Part shown: positions 1-9,852 of the stretch, piece after piece | How positions within the stretch are numbered: the stretch's first letter is position 1 | Layout: every line of letters begins with the position of its first letter | NCBI GenBank assembly: GCA_000697335.1 | Contig: JNEM01000081.1 | Span: 1 to 19,101, forward strand | Length of the DNA stretch: 19,101 nt | Reading direction: 5' to 3' | From: Conidiobolus incongruus B7586 | Taxonomy: Eukaryota; Entomophthoromycota; Entomophthoromycetes; Entomophthorales; Conidiobolaceae | Notes under the pieces: model-generated | What the model was told of the DNA's origin: nothing | The model's database searches: none | The model's input: the letters and a program-made list of their open reading frames with translations, nothing else | Translations under genes and position numbers: made by a program

Positions 1-429
1 AAATATATTTTAATTAATTAAATTTTTATAATTATATCTAATCCTATATTAAATTTATATATTAATTTTATAATTTATTTCATAAGTCAAATATCAACTT
101 ATTGAACAGATATAAAATTGTGATATAATTAATATTTAATTATGTTTAACCATTTTTAAGTATAATAAAAATATTTTTAAAAATATATTTGGTTATTGAT
201 TAAATCATAGTAAAGTTTGTTTTTTTAATTTTGGTAGATTTTTTGATAATTTTCCATCCAGTTTTAAAATGACAAACCTAGAATTAAACGGAAGTTTTGA
301 ATAAAACATTCTTTTAATAAGTTACCTATAAATTTTGAAGTATTTCAAAAGGTTTGTAGTTAAGTGTTAATAATATTAAAATAATAAACTTTTGATAATA
401 ACTATATAATAAATGTATAATTAAATTTG

Positions 430-435
430 ACGCGT
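430..435. promoter_or_regulatory. ACGCGT palindrome (MCB-like site), copy 1
   Basis: A perfect ACGCGT, the core bound by MBF (Mbp1/Swi6-type) cell-cycle factors in fungi. In DNA of roughly 80% A+T a given CG-rich hexamer like this is expected only about once per 60 kb. It lies about 950 bases before the GH16 start, so its target is uncertain and may lie to the left of the window. Confidence 0.3.
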
Positions 436-892
436 TATTATTTATATATAAATATACATATTGCCAAAAACCATCGATTCACTTGTTTATTTTGTTTAAA
501 ATCCTAAATTTGGAAGATGTTATTATATTTGAAAAACAAATTAAAAAAGCAGAGATATACAATGTCCAAAATAATAATGTTAAATTTTGAATGATGTAAT
601 CAATATTAAATTTCAATCCTAAAATTAGTCCAATTTAGTTAATTTGATTTAAATATTAATCAAATCTTTTTCAATTGCTGGAAAACATCTAATAATTGTT
701 TATATGTAAATCTTTTATAAGTGTTATGAAGGATTAATATATTGTATATTTTTATTTCACGTTGATTATTTAACTATGCACTAAGTTGATAAATTGGAAT
801 TAATTAACTATTCACATATCGCACTTTCAATATATCAATTATTGAATGGTTTCAATATCAATGAATTTGTGTTATTGTTTTATTTTGAAAAT

Positions 893-898
893 ACGCGT
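893..898. promoter_or_regulatory. ACGCGT palindrome (MCB-like site), copy 2
   Basis: A second perfect ACGCGT in the same intergenic region, about 490 bases before the GH16 start codon. Two copies in 1.4 kb of such AT-rich sequence is more than composition predicts. Cell-wall remodelling genes are often cell-cycle regulated in fungi, so control of the GH16 gene is a reasonable guess, not shown. Confidence 0.33.
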
Positions 899-1306
899 CC
901 GTCTTGATGGAATATTTAAGGCAATAGTATTTGATAGATTATAGTATTCACCGAATCAATTGTTTAAATAATTTACTATCAACCATCTTATTTTAAATCG
1001 CTGCACTATTAACGTTATAGAAATAACAAAATCGCAAATACCCCATAATCTAATAAACACACTAATCAAATTTCATCTTAATAGTATCAACAATCATTGC
1101 AATCAAATTGTTTTCATTTGAATATATTTGGTATAAATAATTGTCGATCCAAGTCTAGATGAAAGATGTAATTTAATCTAATCAAATACATGTGATACTT
1201 TGTAATATTAAAATTATCTTTTACATTTAAAATACCGAATTCAATATTGATAATTATTCTATATTGATATACTAACAAAATTTATATTGGTGAAATAAAC
1301 TTGCAG

Positions 1307-1314
1307 TATAAATA
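1307..1314 (+). promoter_or_regulatory. TATA box candidate of the GH16 gene
   Basis: The sequence TATAAATA lies 70 bases before the ATG at 1384, a typical distance for a fungal core promoter with a short leader. In AT-rich DNA such words arise by chance, so the position is the main support. Confidence 0.45.
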
Positions 1315-1383
1315 AAGATTAAAGGGATGATATTTGAATTAATTTATCAGAAAAGGAAGAGATTAAAATTATTTATTTAAATA

Positions 1384-2121
1384 ATGAATTTAATAGTGCT
1401 ATTTCTACCAATAATTGTTGCTAGTGAGAATTGTGTTAGCAGAACTTTTACCTTTGATAACACAAAATGGATTACTTTAGCTAATTATAATAATAATCCT
1501 GAACAGTACGATTTCACATCGAATCTTACTCCCAACCATGTTTCGAATCGAGCCGGTCATATGTACCTAAAAATGACTGTCGATCCAGCGAAACGAAGCT
1601 TTAGGGGTGGTAGAGCTGGTTTAGGAGCAGTGCTTTCCTCGACACGTACAATGAGATACGGTACAGTTACTGCCAGAATTAAAGCTGGAACCACTAGCAT
1701 GGGTGTAGTATCCACTTTTATGCTCGAATCTTCTAATGGGGGTAAGATTTCGTTCGATATGGTGGGAAAAAATAGGACAGTTGTCTATACCAACTTTCAA
1801 CCAAGTAGGCAAGGAAACCTTGTTAATATATTGCCAAGTCACGTGGGCGCGGATTTAGCTACTACTTGGCATACCTACAAAATTGATTGGACTCCTCAAA
1901 GAATCCAGTGGTCTGTCGGTAATAAGGTACTTCGTACTGTAACTGCTGATGAAGCTGGGAGTGATTACCCATCTAGTGAATCTTATGTTCGTTTCGCAAT
2001 TTGGGATGGAGCTGCCGTAGATGCTTTGACTGCAGCTTGGGCTGGCTCACCCACTAACTTTCGTAATAATCCAACCTATCAAATGGATATTGATAGCTTA
2101 GTGGTGGAATGTAATAACTAG
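1384..2121 (+). CDS. Secreted GH16 (Crh/glucanase-like) protein lacking the catalytic acids
   Basis: A 245-residue concanavalin-A-like GH16 protein, the fold of fungal beta-glucanases and Crh-type transglycosylases that act on cell-wall glucan and chitin. Residues 1-14 form a signal peptide (hydrophobic LIVLFLPIIVA, likely cut after A-S). Family hallmarks follow: R-Y-G-T-V-T-A-R-I-K-A at 91-101, T-W-H-T-Y-K-I-D-W-T at 161-170, I-Q-W-S-V-G at 174-179, A-I-W-D-G at 205-209, W-A-G at 219-221 and the closing D-S-L-V-V-E-C. Family members carry E-x-D-x-E at the active site. Here the matching segment reads K121-I-S123-F-D125, so nucleophile, helper and acid/base are Lys, Ser and Asp, and classical hydrolysis or transfer is unlikely. 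C17 and C243 could form a disulfide. N47 and N130 are possible N-glycosylation sites. There is no GPI signal and no added chitin-binding domain. The frame is intact with no intron, so this looks like a kept pseudoenzyme, perhaps glucan-binding, rather than a dead gene. Confidence 0.85.
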   Translation: MNLIVLFLPIIVASENCVSRTFTFDNTKWITLANYNNNPEQYDFTSNLTPNHVSNRAGHMYLKMTVDPAKRSFRGGRAGLGAVLSSTRTMRYGTVTARIKAGTTSMGVVSTFMLESSNGGKISFDMVGKNRTVVYTNFQPSRQGNLVNILPSHVGADLATTWHTYKIDWTPQRIQWSVGNKVLRTVTADEAGSDYPSSESYVRFAIWDGAAVDALTAAWAGSPTNFRNNPTYQMDIDSLVVECNN

Positions 2122-2136
2122 ATATCGTGAGATATC
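2121..2136 (+). other. Small hairpin at the GH16 stop codon
   Basis: Two copies of the self-complementary word GATATC flank a GTGA loop, giving a perfect 6-bp stem with a GNRA-type tetraloop in the mRNA. It starts on the last base of the stop codon. It could be a 3'-UTR structure or a chance arrangement. Confidence 0.3.
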
Positions 2137-2159
2137 CGTTGCTTTGGTTTATTGTTGTT

Positions 2160-2165
2160 AATAAA
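2160..2165 (+). terminator. AATAAA polyadenylation signal candidate of the GH16 gene
   Basis: AATAAA lies about 40 bases after the stop codon and is followed by T-rich sequence. This is a normal distance for a compact fungal 3' UTR. Confidence 0.45.
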
Positions 2166-2596
2166 ATTCTTTGCTGAATTCTGATTGAATTTTTACAACC
2201 ATTTAGTATCAATTTCGTAAATTTTTAAATATTTATTAAATCAGAAAAATTTTATAAATATAATAGAATATTTTGATTTTAAATTTAGAATATACTTTAT
2301 GATTACAGCTTTGAACAAGTGTGTTGATAGAATATATACAACCCATATTCCAATAGTTTTAACAACTACTAAAATTGTAATTTTTGAATTAGATACAAGA
2401 AGTTTTTTTGTTTTATTATGTCATATATACAACTTTGATTTAATAGTCAAAATTATAAGATTTAACTTAATTATTTATAGTTATTAATTTTAAATTCAGA
2501 ATAATTAATAATAATTCAAAGTATTAAATTTATAAACAGTTTTATTATTAATTAAATGAATACAATAAAAATTAATTTTAAAAAATAAGATTGTAT
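2166..2596. other. AT-rich intergenic region
   Basis: Very AT-rich spacer between the GH16 gene and the transporter relic. A 62-codon open frame at 2299-2487 (+) has low-complexity I/L/F/Y composition and no recognisable motif, so I treat it as chance. Confidence 0.5.
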
Positions 2597-3804
2597 TCAA
2601 TTTCGATTTACGGGAAATATACTTATCAAACTGGTTAGGTAATAGTACATCATATTGATGTAGTCTTTAATGTTGTTATACTCATCTAAATTTGGGTTCA
2701 TGTGGATAATTTCATTGGGGTAATAACACCTGTAAAACATCCAACAGCTAGAAAACTGAATAAAAGGCTATTAACTGAAAGTAATTTTTCAGGTCAAAAA
2801 GTTAGGAAAATAACTGTGCAATAATAGTGAAGAAACCATGAGGAAAGATATCAAAAATGACGCGAAAGGCGATGAGAGTCTAGCATTTTGTTGAAAAGTA
2901 TCAAATGGCTAGGAAGGCGAGGCTCATGACCAAGTTGGAGAAGATCTAGGAATTGATAGTGCTGAGCATACATGCTATTTTGGCCAAGGCCATACGTCCC
3001 AAGTGGAGCCTCTGTCCAAGAGACCGATGACGAAGGCAGCTTCTCTAGCTTTCAAGCCAAAATTTGCACAGTCAAGTGGCATGGAGAAGATGGGATACAA
3101 TATATTACACTAATGAAAAATCCTAAAGTTACATCTTAATGAACCTTGGGATCTCTGATGATGCTCCAATCGACAATGATTATAGAACTTTGGAGAGGAA
3201 CCTTAAGCTTCATGAGGAATGTACAGCTCACCATGATCACAGCGGAGATGATAATATTAATACGGAGTGACTATTTAAACTTGAGATTATCGATCATCAG
3301 CTAAGTGATGGTACTTAACACTAAACCACTCACGCCCGATCCTTTTGCACAAATTCCCAAGGCAATGCCTCTATATTTGAAAAGCCACGCGAGAAAGATT
3401 GAAATAGCAGTATTAAAGCACATACTTATATCAGCATCAACCTAGAGAGATTGAGTAATGATCAAATGCTAAGTTTAGACAGCAAAACTACTGACGATAA
3501 GACATGGATAAAATAAAGTGGGTCCAATAATGATTGTAAGATAGTAATCCAAAGACAGGATTGCACTGGTGGAAATGGAGAAAATAGCATAAACACCAGG
3601 ACATAAATCACCGATCATAGATAGGAAATTGAGGTAGGCATCAGGGAATTGAAACTTGGTATAATCGGCCAAATTGATAACATATATATTAACCACGCCG
3701 AATATAAAGTAAAGGGTCAAGAAGCTAGTGAGCGCTATCGCCTGATTATAGCCTTCATCCGATTTTTTGGTATGTGTGGTGTCAAGTTGAATTTCTACTG
3801 CCAT
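2597..3804 (-). pseudogene. Monocarboxylate-transporter-like (MCT/MCH, MFS) pseudogene
   Basis: On the minus strand this region reads as a 12-TM monocarboxylate-porter of the major facilitator superfamily. Intact members are plasma-membrane carriers for monocarboxylates or related compounds. The first 109 codons (3804-3475) are open: K-S-D-E-G-Y at the family's P-D-G-G-Y-G-W site, then F-P-D-A-Y-L-N-F-L-S-M-I-G-D-L-C-P-G. The same frame continues through stops with M-C-F-N-T-A-I-S-I and the TM5 signature F-K-Y-R-G-I-A-L-G-I-C-A-K-G-S-G. Other frames then give A-A-F-V-I-G-L-L and N-L-V-M-S-L-A-F-L-A-I. I count about ten stop codons and at least two frame changes, so it is not functional. Its span of about 400 codons is near the usual 430-480. 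Stops at expected Trp or Gln codons (TGG or CAG to TAG/TGA) and Gly to Asp changes point to G:C to A:T transitions. GC content is visibly above the flanks. Confidence 0.82.
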
Positions 3805-5091
3805 ATTGTGTAATCAATCTCTGAATAGAATTTTGGAAGCCTATTAGTGACATTCTATCAACGTGATTTCTCTTGAATTATTCAAATGTTTCAATTAATT
3901 GGGTTAAATTTAGTTTTAAATAAAAGTTTGATGATTTAACAAACACATTAGTTATGTAAATTGAATAACCAATTCGAATAATATTTAAAGCTATTAAATA
4001 TTATATAATGATACAAATTCATTTTAGTTAACAGATATCATTTGTTTTTAATAAGCATTATATTAGAGTGTTTTAACATCAAGCGATTATTATAAATTCA
4101 TTCGATAATATAATATCTCAATTCACCATACACCTGGTCCAAAAATTATTCATATCAAAACATCTAATGAATTATGGTATTTTATAGTAGCTCATAGTTT
4201 TTAAAATATCATATCATTTGAAGTCTGTTTCAGTTAATATATGGCTTTTTTGGTCCTTGTTCATATACACTATTTCAACATATTACGAAAATATCATTAT
4301 CAATTAAATATATGTTCTTTTTATATATAACTCAAGTTTGATATTAATTTATTTCATAAATTGATTATCCTTTATAGTTGCTATATAATCTTAACTCAAA
4401 TATATATACCATAAACAGCATAACTTGATAGATTTATGAAAACCAAAATAACTTTCTGAGTTCATAGCAAAATATTTTAATAAATATTTATTAAGAGTTA
4501 AATCATTTAAATATTATAAAAGATGATAGTAAAATTATAATCGATTTTTATTTTTAACAAGTTATTAAATGAATTGGTTGAAAATCGAGATTAGATCCTA
4601 AATTTTAAATACTAATCTTTAGATATCATTTTTATCAACAAATGGTCAATTTGAAATGGTTTCACAGTATTATATCCATACTTAATTATGAAATTAAATC
4701 TATATAGGTACTTGTATGTTATACTTACTTTTCAATGTTTACAATATAAAGGGGCTAAAATTTTATTTAATGATATAAATGTTAATAAACTACATTTAAT
4801 TTCAAGACTCTAGATAGCTACATTTGGATATAGTCAATAAATATTATCAAAGAAAGGATTTTTAATATAATGCCCCAAATTTATTTATAATTATAAAAAT
4901 ATATATTTGTTTTTAATCAATATTGTTTGAAATATATTACTCAAAAATTTCTAGTGAATTATTAACTAAAATTGATAGTAAAATTTAAAAAAATGTAAAC
5001 ATGAGATAATATTATAGTTTAATATTTGAGAAATAATGTTAATAATGATCGAATTAAAAATGAAAATATCAAGTTAAAAATTATTATTTAC

Positions 5092-5164
5092 TATCTCCTA
5101 TCGGGTTCAACCCAACAACAACGAGATTATGAGGCTTAATCTCTGTCTACTTCATCACAGAAGC
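5092..5164 (-). pseudogene. tRNA-Met(CAT) pseudogene
   Basis: Read on the minus strand, these 73 bases align without gaps to the intact tRNA-Met at 10707-10779, with about 50 of 73 positions identical. The anticodon loop CTCATAA, the 3' side of the anticodon stem and part of the T arm (GAACCCGA) are kept. The acceptor stem no longer pairs at its outer end, and both sides of the D stem (GCGC/GCGC in the intact copy) are lost. Over half of the differences are C to T or G to A. No T-run terminator follows. It is a dead duplicate of the tRNA gene, or of a close paralogue. Confidence 0.75.
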
Positions 5165-5933
5165 ATGATTTAGAAAACAGTATTTTGTGTTTTATGGTGC
5201 CAAGATTAGATTTCTAATTAAAGTTTGAAAAAAATGTTTGATATCTTAATATGAAGTTATAATTTTTACTTGAATTAACAATAACCAATGGGATTCCAGA
5301 TATTTTTGCTTTTTATATTTTTTTACTATCGTTTATTAAATATTATTCTCTCCTTTTTATTTTTATATGCTTGAAACAGTAATTCTTTAGATTGATATAA
5401 AATTTAAAAAAGAAATTTTATTAAAATTATTCTTTTCAGCTTTTTTTCTTGATAGTATTAAGATATAATCACCTTTGGTATGATAGTGGTATCATTATTA
5501 ATTTCACATATATTACTAACCAAAATTTAAACTATTTTTCAAAAAGTATTTTCACTTTTATATGGAATTTAAGCATTTCAATAATAAAATATTTTATCAT
5601 ATATTGACAATGGATTTTGAATTATTTTTAATATAGTGTATAGAATCAAAATGGATTTTTAATATTTATTAAAACCAAATATATAGCATTTTACGAAATA
5701 TAATATTTTCAATATATATTAATCAATTATTTTAAAAAATAACAAAATATTATCTGTAATAATCTAATATCAAAAAGCATTTAAGCAAATGAACTAAAAT
5801 AAATTGCAAATCTTTAGTTGAAATTATTTTTAAAAAGGAAAGAATTATATTAAATAACTAGTTTATTAGTTTGACAGTATATATTACCCATGAAATATAT
5901 ATAGTATTGAACGCTTTTCAAGCGAAGAATGAT

Positions 5934-5939
5934 TTTATT
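5934..5939 (-). terminator. AATAAA polyadenylation signal candidate of MSH5
   Basis: AATAAA on the minus strand about 80 bases after the MSH5 stop codon. The location is plausible for a 3' UTR end, but such words are common in this composition. Confidence 0.3.
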
Positions 5940-6017
5940 CAAATATAACGAAATATCTATAATAATATTATCATACTTAATTATCATTGAAATATTTTAT
6001 AATGAACTAACTAACCT

Positions 6018-9000
6018 CTAAATTTGGTTCAATATTTTATTAACATAGTCAGTGAAAAGATCTAGATTATTTTCATCGAGATTTGCGTTCATAAAAGTTT
6101 CAACAATTTGACGGTTTGCATTTATTTTCTTTTTATCATGAGAAGAAAATTCAGGAATTGGCATTTCCATATTTTCAATTTGATTTTGAAAATACTTAGC
6201 TGATTTGAATATTTAAAAAAAATAGAATAATCAACTCACTAAGTTAATTACCTCTTTCAATAATTTCATCATCTAAGCCATATTCTTCAGCATATCTTAT
6301 TCCCCAAGATTTAGATTCATCGCCTTGAATGATTCTATACAAATTATTACTTATTTTTCTTTAATAAATTTAAATAATCCTACTTGAAGTGGTATTTCAT
6401 GACTTTTTCCTGAATATCAGTTTCAGTTTTTAACCAGCGAATTCCCTTCAGATGATTATCGTTGAAATATTTTGTAATACCTGCAAAATATTGATAAAAA
6501 TATTAACAAAAATAATATATAATGAAATAAACCATGAAAATGAGTTGTAAATATGTTGAATGGACAATTGCCTTTCATACTTAACAACTCAATGATAAAT
6601 GCACAAAATATTCCGATACCATCTATAATTGATTAATATTATTAAAATTATTTGAATTGAAAACTAACCAGAGATATTTGTTCCTTTTCCAAATTCATCA
6701 AGGATTACTAATGAATTTTTGGTACATTTTTGGATAATGTTGAAGCCTCTTTGTAAATCTTGATAAAATGTACTTAATTCCTAATAATATAAATATTCAG
6801 ATCCAGAATAATAATTAAATATTTACTTGGGCAATAGATTCATCAGTGGTAAAAATTGTAAAAATTTGATCAATCAGAGGTAAACTAGCACTTTCTGCAG
6901 GCACAAAGCTTAAAAAAGTTAATTTAAATAATTATTCAATTTAATTAAAAATACCTGCCAATTTGATTCAAATAAACAACAATAGCAATCAATTGAAGGT
7001 ATACACTTTTCCCAGATGCATTTGGACCTTTTAATATATATACATGTCCCAAATCATCCGAATAATCCAATTCACAATTGTTAGCTATGCAATTTCTGAA
7101 ATTCTCGACTAACAAATTTCTAATTCAAAATTAATACTATATCACATTTATATATAAAAAACAACCTTGCATTTTTTACTTCAATTTTTCTTTTGCATGA
7201 AATTTTAGACCTTGTTAAATTATACTTTGTAGCGGCTTTAACCAGTGATATAATACTTCAAACTGATTAAATAGCATAAAAACCGAGTATTTGTTTAATT
7301 ACCAGTCCAACTGAGCAACCAATTCAATTGCTTTTTTAATCTCCAGATAAAATTTTTTAAATTCATTTTTGAACATTATAAATAATTCAATTTCTCGATC
7401 TAAAATCATTAATTTAAAACCTTATAGGTATATTTGAGTTACCTGATATCAAATTGTAGACATCACCGTATTCTTCATCTAATTCTACTTTGAAATTAAA
7501 ATAAATTCATTAAATTTTTTAGAAATTTTATTTACGTCTCATCCTTGAATTTTTATAATAACAAACTTTTGATGAACAGAACTAAATATTGTTAAAAATT
7601 TTAATTGAAATATTTTTTTTGAAATACCATAAATTCTAATCCTGATATTTGATAATTATTATCAGTCAATGTTTGTGATATAGGTGTGCAGATTAAATGT
7701 CCAAGCTGTGGATAGTATACAATATTTATACTACGTAATGGGATATTGGATATATTTTTAAAGTTAACAGCTTCTTCATTCTAAAAGATTAATAAATTTT
7801 TATCTGATAAATATATTTTTAAAATACCAAGATCTGATCTAATTGATTGTAAATGGATTTCAACTGATCTAAAACCTTGGAACAAAATTAAGTATATTCC
7901 TATTAATTTAATTGTATGATTTTACTTCATCAATTCCTGATTTTATAATTATTTTTCCATTCTCAACACTTAAATCAAAATCAATCTATATTTATTAGAT
8001 AAATTATTGGAAAAAAACAAATTTGCTATTTACCATTTTTTCAATTTCTATTAATCCGTTTTGCAAGATATTATAAAGGTTCATATCATACTATAAAAAC
8101 AATAATCGTGATATTTAGATCAATTGAAATGTATTTGATTTATATGCAATATTAATGAATTATATTGATATGAAAAAAAATTGACAGTCACTAAATATTT
8201 CTAGATTATTAAATATCATTACCAGATTGAATAATTGAAAAAAATTATACTTCATTCCAATTATAGACTTTAATTGTAAATATTTAGATATAAACTAGAA
8301 AGGATTAAATATTAATCAATAAATTCAACTGAAATCATACCTCTCTTAAAGTTATCCAGTCTTCAATATTGCATCTTGTAAAAACTAGTGATAAAGTTTT
8401 ATCAATTGCCCCAATTCCTATTAACGTGGATTGAAGTTTTGGAACTATGTTAATATTCTCAGGATTTATAAGAAATTCTATTGCATCATGTCTTTGATTG
8501 ATATAGGTTTTATCAATTAACGGTTTTTTCATCCAAGTTCTGAATAACTTTTTTCCAATTGAAGTGGTGGTAAAATTTAATATTTCTAGTATATAAATTA
8601 TATTTAGTTCTATATTATAAACCTAATTTTACCAAATAAAGAATTTGATTCTTTATCCTTTTGAACATTATTTAAATTTTGATGTGGCTCAGTATTAAAA
8701 ATAGGCATATCTCTAAATCATTAAATATTGTTCAAGTTTTTAGAAGAAAAATTACTTGAAGTATTCATAATTCATAAATTTTCCTAAATCGCCACTATTT
8801 CAAAGTCAAATTTTTACCTCAAGTAAATACTATTATATTACCTTTGAAATTCAGATATTTTTAATGGCCTACTCCCAATTTTCCAAACTCGATTGGTAAA
8901 GTCATTTTTCATTATGAAATTAACGATTGCACCCAAACAATTCATCTAATCATTAGTTAGATTTTTTTTGATTAATTGTATACTATATACCATATTTTGG

Positions 9001-9804
9001 CCATATTTATCGATATTCTCTTCCTTAAATAATTGTAAAATATTTTCGGATTGATTTTTAGAATTTAAATCCTGTTGATTGAAAGAGGAAATGACAGATG
9101 TAGTTGAATACTCACAAGATGGTAATAATATAATTTCTAAATATTATCAATATATAAAAATTGAGATAATTAGCAAAATACAATACTTTGATCATCTAGG
9201 TAAGGTAATATATCTTGAAAAACAGAATTCACCAAAATCTTGTCTGGATTGTATTTGTTGATAACTAAATTTTGTTAGTAATTTGGTAATATAAATTTTT
9301 AAATATACCTTTTGATACTTTATCAGTTTCATTATTCTTTATTTTTGAAATTATAAATTCATCAGAGCCATTGTGATATATTGACAGTAAGAAGTCGGAG
9401 GAATCTTTATTTAAAGATACAATAGTCTATAATTGTTATAATTTAAATAAATATTTTCTTTGACACCAAATTACCTCAAATAGATCACAATCAATATCCT
9501 GATTCTTCGATTCGGTTTGCTCATATAAACTATCAGATAAAATTCTTGCAGGATTAGGTGAATTCTCAATATCTATCAAATCACTGTATTTCCTCTTGAT
9601 CGAATAATAGCTGTGCTTAGATAAAGATTCCCAATCAGAAATATTGGACTGAGTTTCTGAAGATTGATATGAATGTATATCTTTCTGATTTTCGACATTG
9701 ATGCTGTGAAATTCTGAAGATTGGATACTAGACACAGTATCCAGGTTTGAAATATTTGGACTTGATGTGTGAAATAAATTTGTTTGTTTATTTACAGAAG
9801 ACAT
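6018..9804 (-). CDS. MSH5: MutS homologue MSH5, 24 exons, meiotic crossover factor
   Basis: MSH5 pairs with MSH4 to clamp meiotic recombination intermediates and promote crossovers in the nucleus. It does not repair mismatches. Exons as read: 9804-9475, 9426-9309, 9264-9187, 9136-8991, 8945-8842, 8794-8756, 8712-8633, 8585-8341, 8294-8223, 8090-8034, 7985-7926, 7875-7828, 7780-7628, 7581-7536, 7487-7443, 7399-7303, 7255-7166, 7119-6955, 6908-6827, 6780-6669, 6622-6533, 6480-6384, 6334-6252, 6199-6018. They join to 2619 nt (872 aa) with no stop. Residues 1-110 are a Ser-rich, poorly conserved extension. A MutS core follows (L-F-E-I-L-N around the exon 7/8 junction). The ATPase has Walker A GPNASGKS at 634-641, S-F-V-P-A-E just after, S-T-F near 688 and Walker B LVILDEFGKG at 709-718. 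D-E-F-G-K-G-T-N is typical of MSH5 (MSH6 and MSH4 differ). F-T-T-H-F-H lies at 747-752. Human MSH5 is about 834 aa. The start at 9804 is uncertain. Confidence 0.93.
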
Positions 9805-9806
9805 AA

Positions 9807-9842
9807 CTAAAAAAATATTTAAAATTGCAATTATTTTCTTAC
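9807..9842 (-). other. Possible 36-nt intron next to the MSH5 start
   Basis: Just before the chosen MSH5 ATG (9804-9802), the minus strand has a strong donor (GTAAG) at 9842 and a T-rich acceptor (TTTTTTTAG) ending at 9807. Splicing would join an ATG at 9852 to the main frame as M-A-R-F-M-S-S-V. Retaining it also keeps the frame, because 36 is divisible by three and there is no stop. It is shorter than the other 23 introns (43 nt or more). The true N-terminus is therefore open. Confidence 0.4.
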
Positions 9843-9852
9843 ACCTAGCCAT

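Larger units (their letters stand above)
1..1383. other. AT-rich 5' intergenic region
   Basis: No coding sequence, RNA gene or transposon could be recognised on either strand. All frames are broken by frequent stops. The only sites that stand out are two ACGCGT palindromes and a TATA-like sequence just before the GH16 gene, listed separately. A gene ending or starting to the left of the window could own part of this region. Confidence 0.6.
3805..6017. other. AT-rich intergenic region with a tRNA relic
   Basis: No coding sequence could be recognised. It separates the transporter relic from the 3' end of MSH5. The only structured item is the tRNA-Met relic at 5092-5164, which stands out because of its GC content. 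The stretch 5165-5900 is almost pure A/T low-complexity sequence. Confidence 0.6.

Noticed and set aside
2299-2487. 62-codon plus-strand open frame
   Set aside because: Composition is dominated by I, L, F, T and Y as expected from random AT-rich DNA. No motif, no promoter and no partner.
3475-3804. 109-residue membrane protein as an intact gene (first thought: GPCR fragment)
   Set aside because: The P-D-G-G-Y-like start and F-P-D-A-Y motif match monocarboxylate porters, and the homology continues past the stop in the same frame. It is the front of the pseudogene.
8842-8945. Joining MSH5 exon 5 to the acceptor before G-A-A-A-A at about 8784
   Set aside because: That join gives a stop after a few codons. 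The acceptor at 8795 keeps the frame and the expected F-M-N-Y-E-Y-F segment.
9079-9261. 60-codon plus-strand open frame
   Set aside because: It lies antisense to MSH5 exons 3 and 4 and their introns and has no motif of its own.
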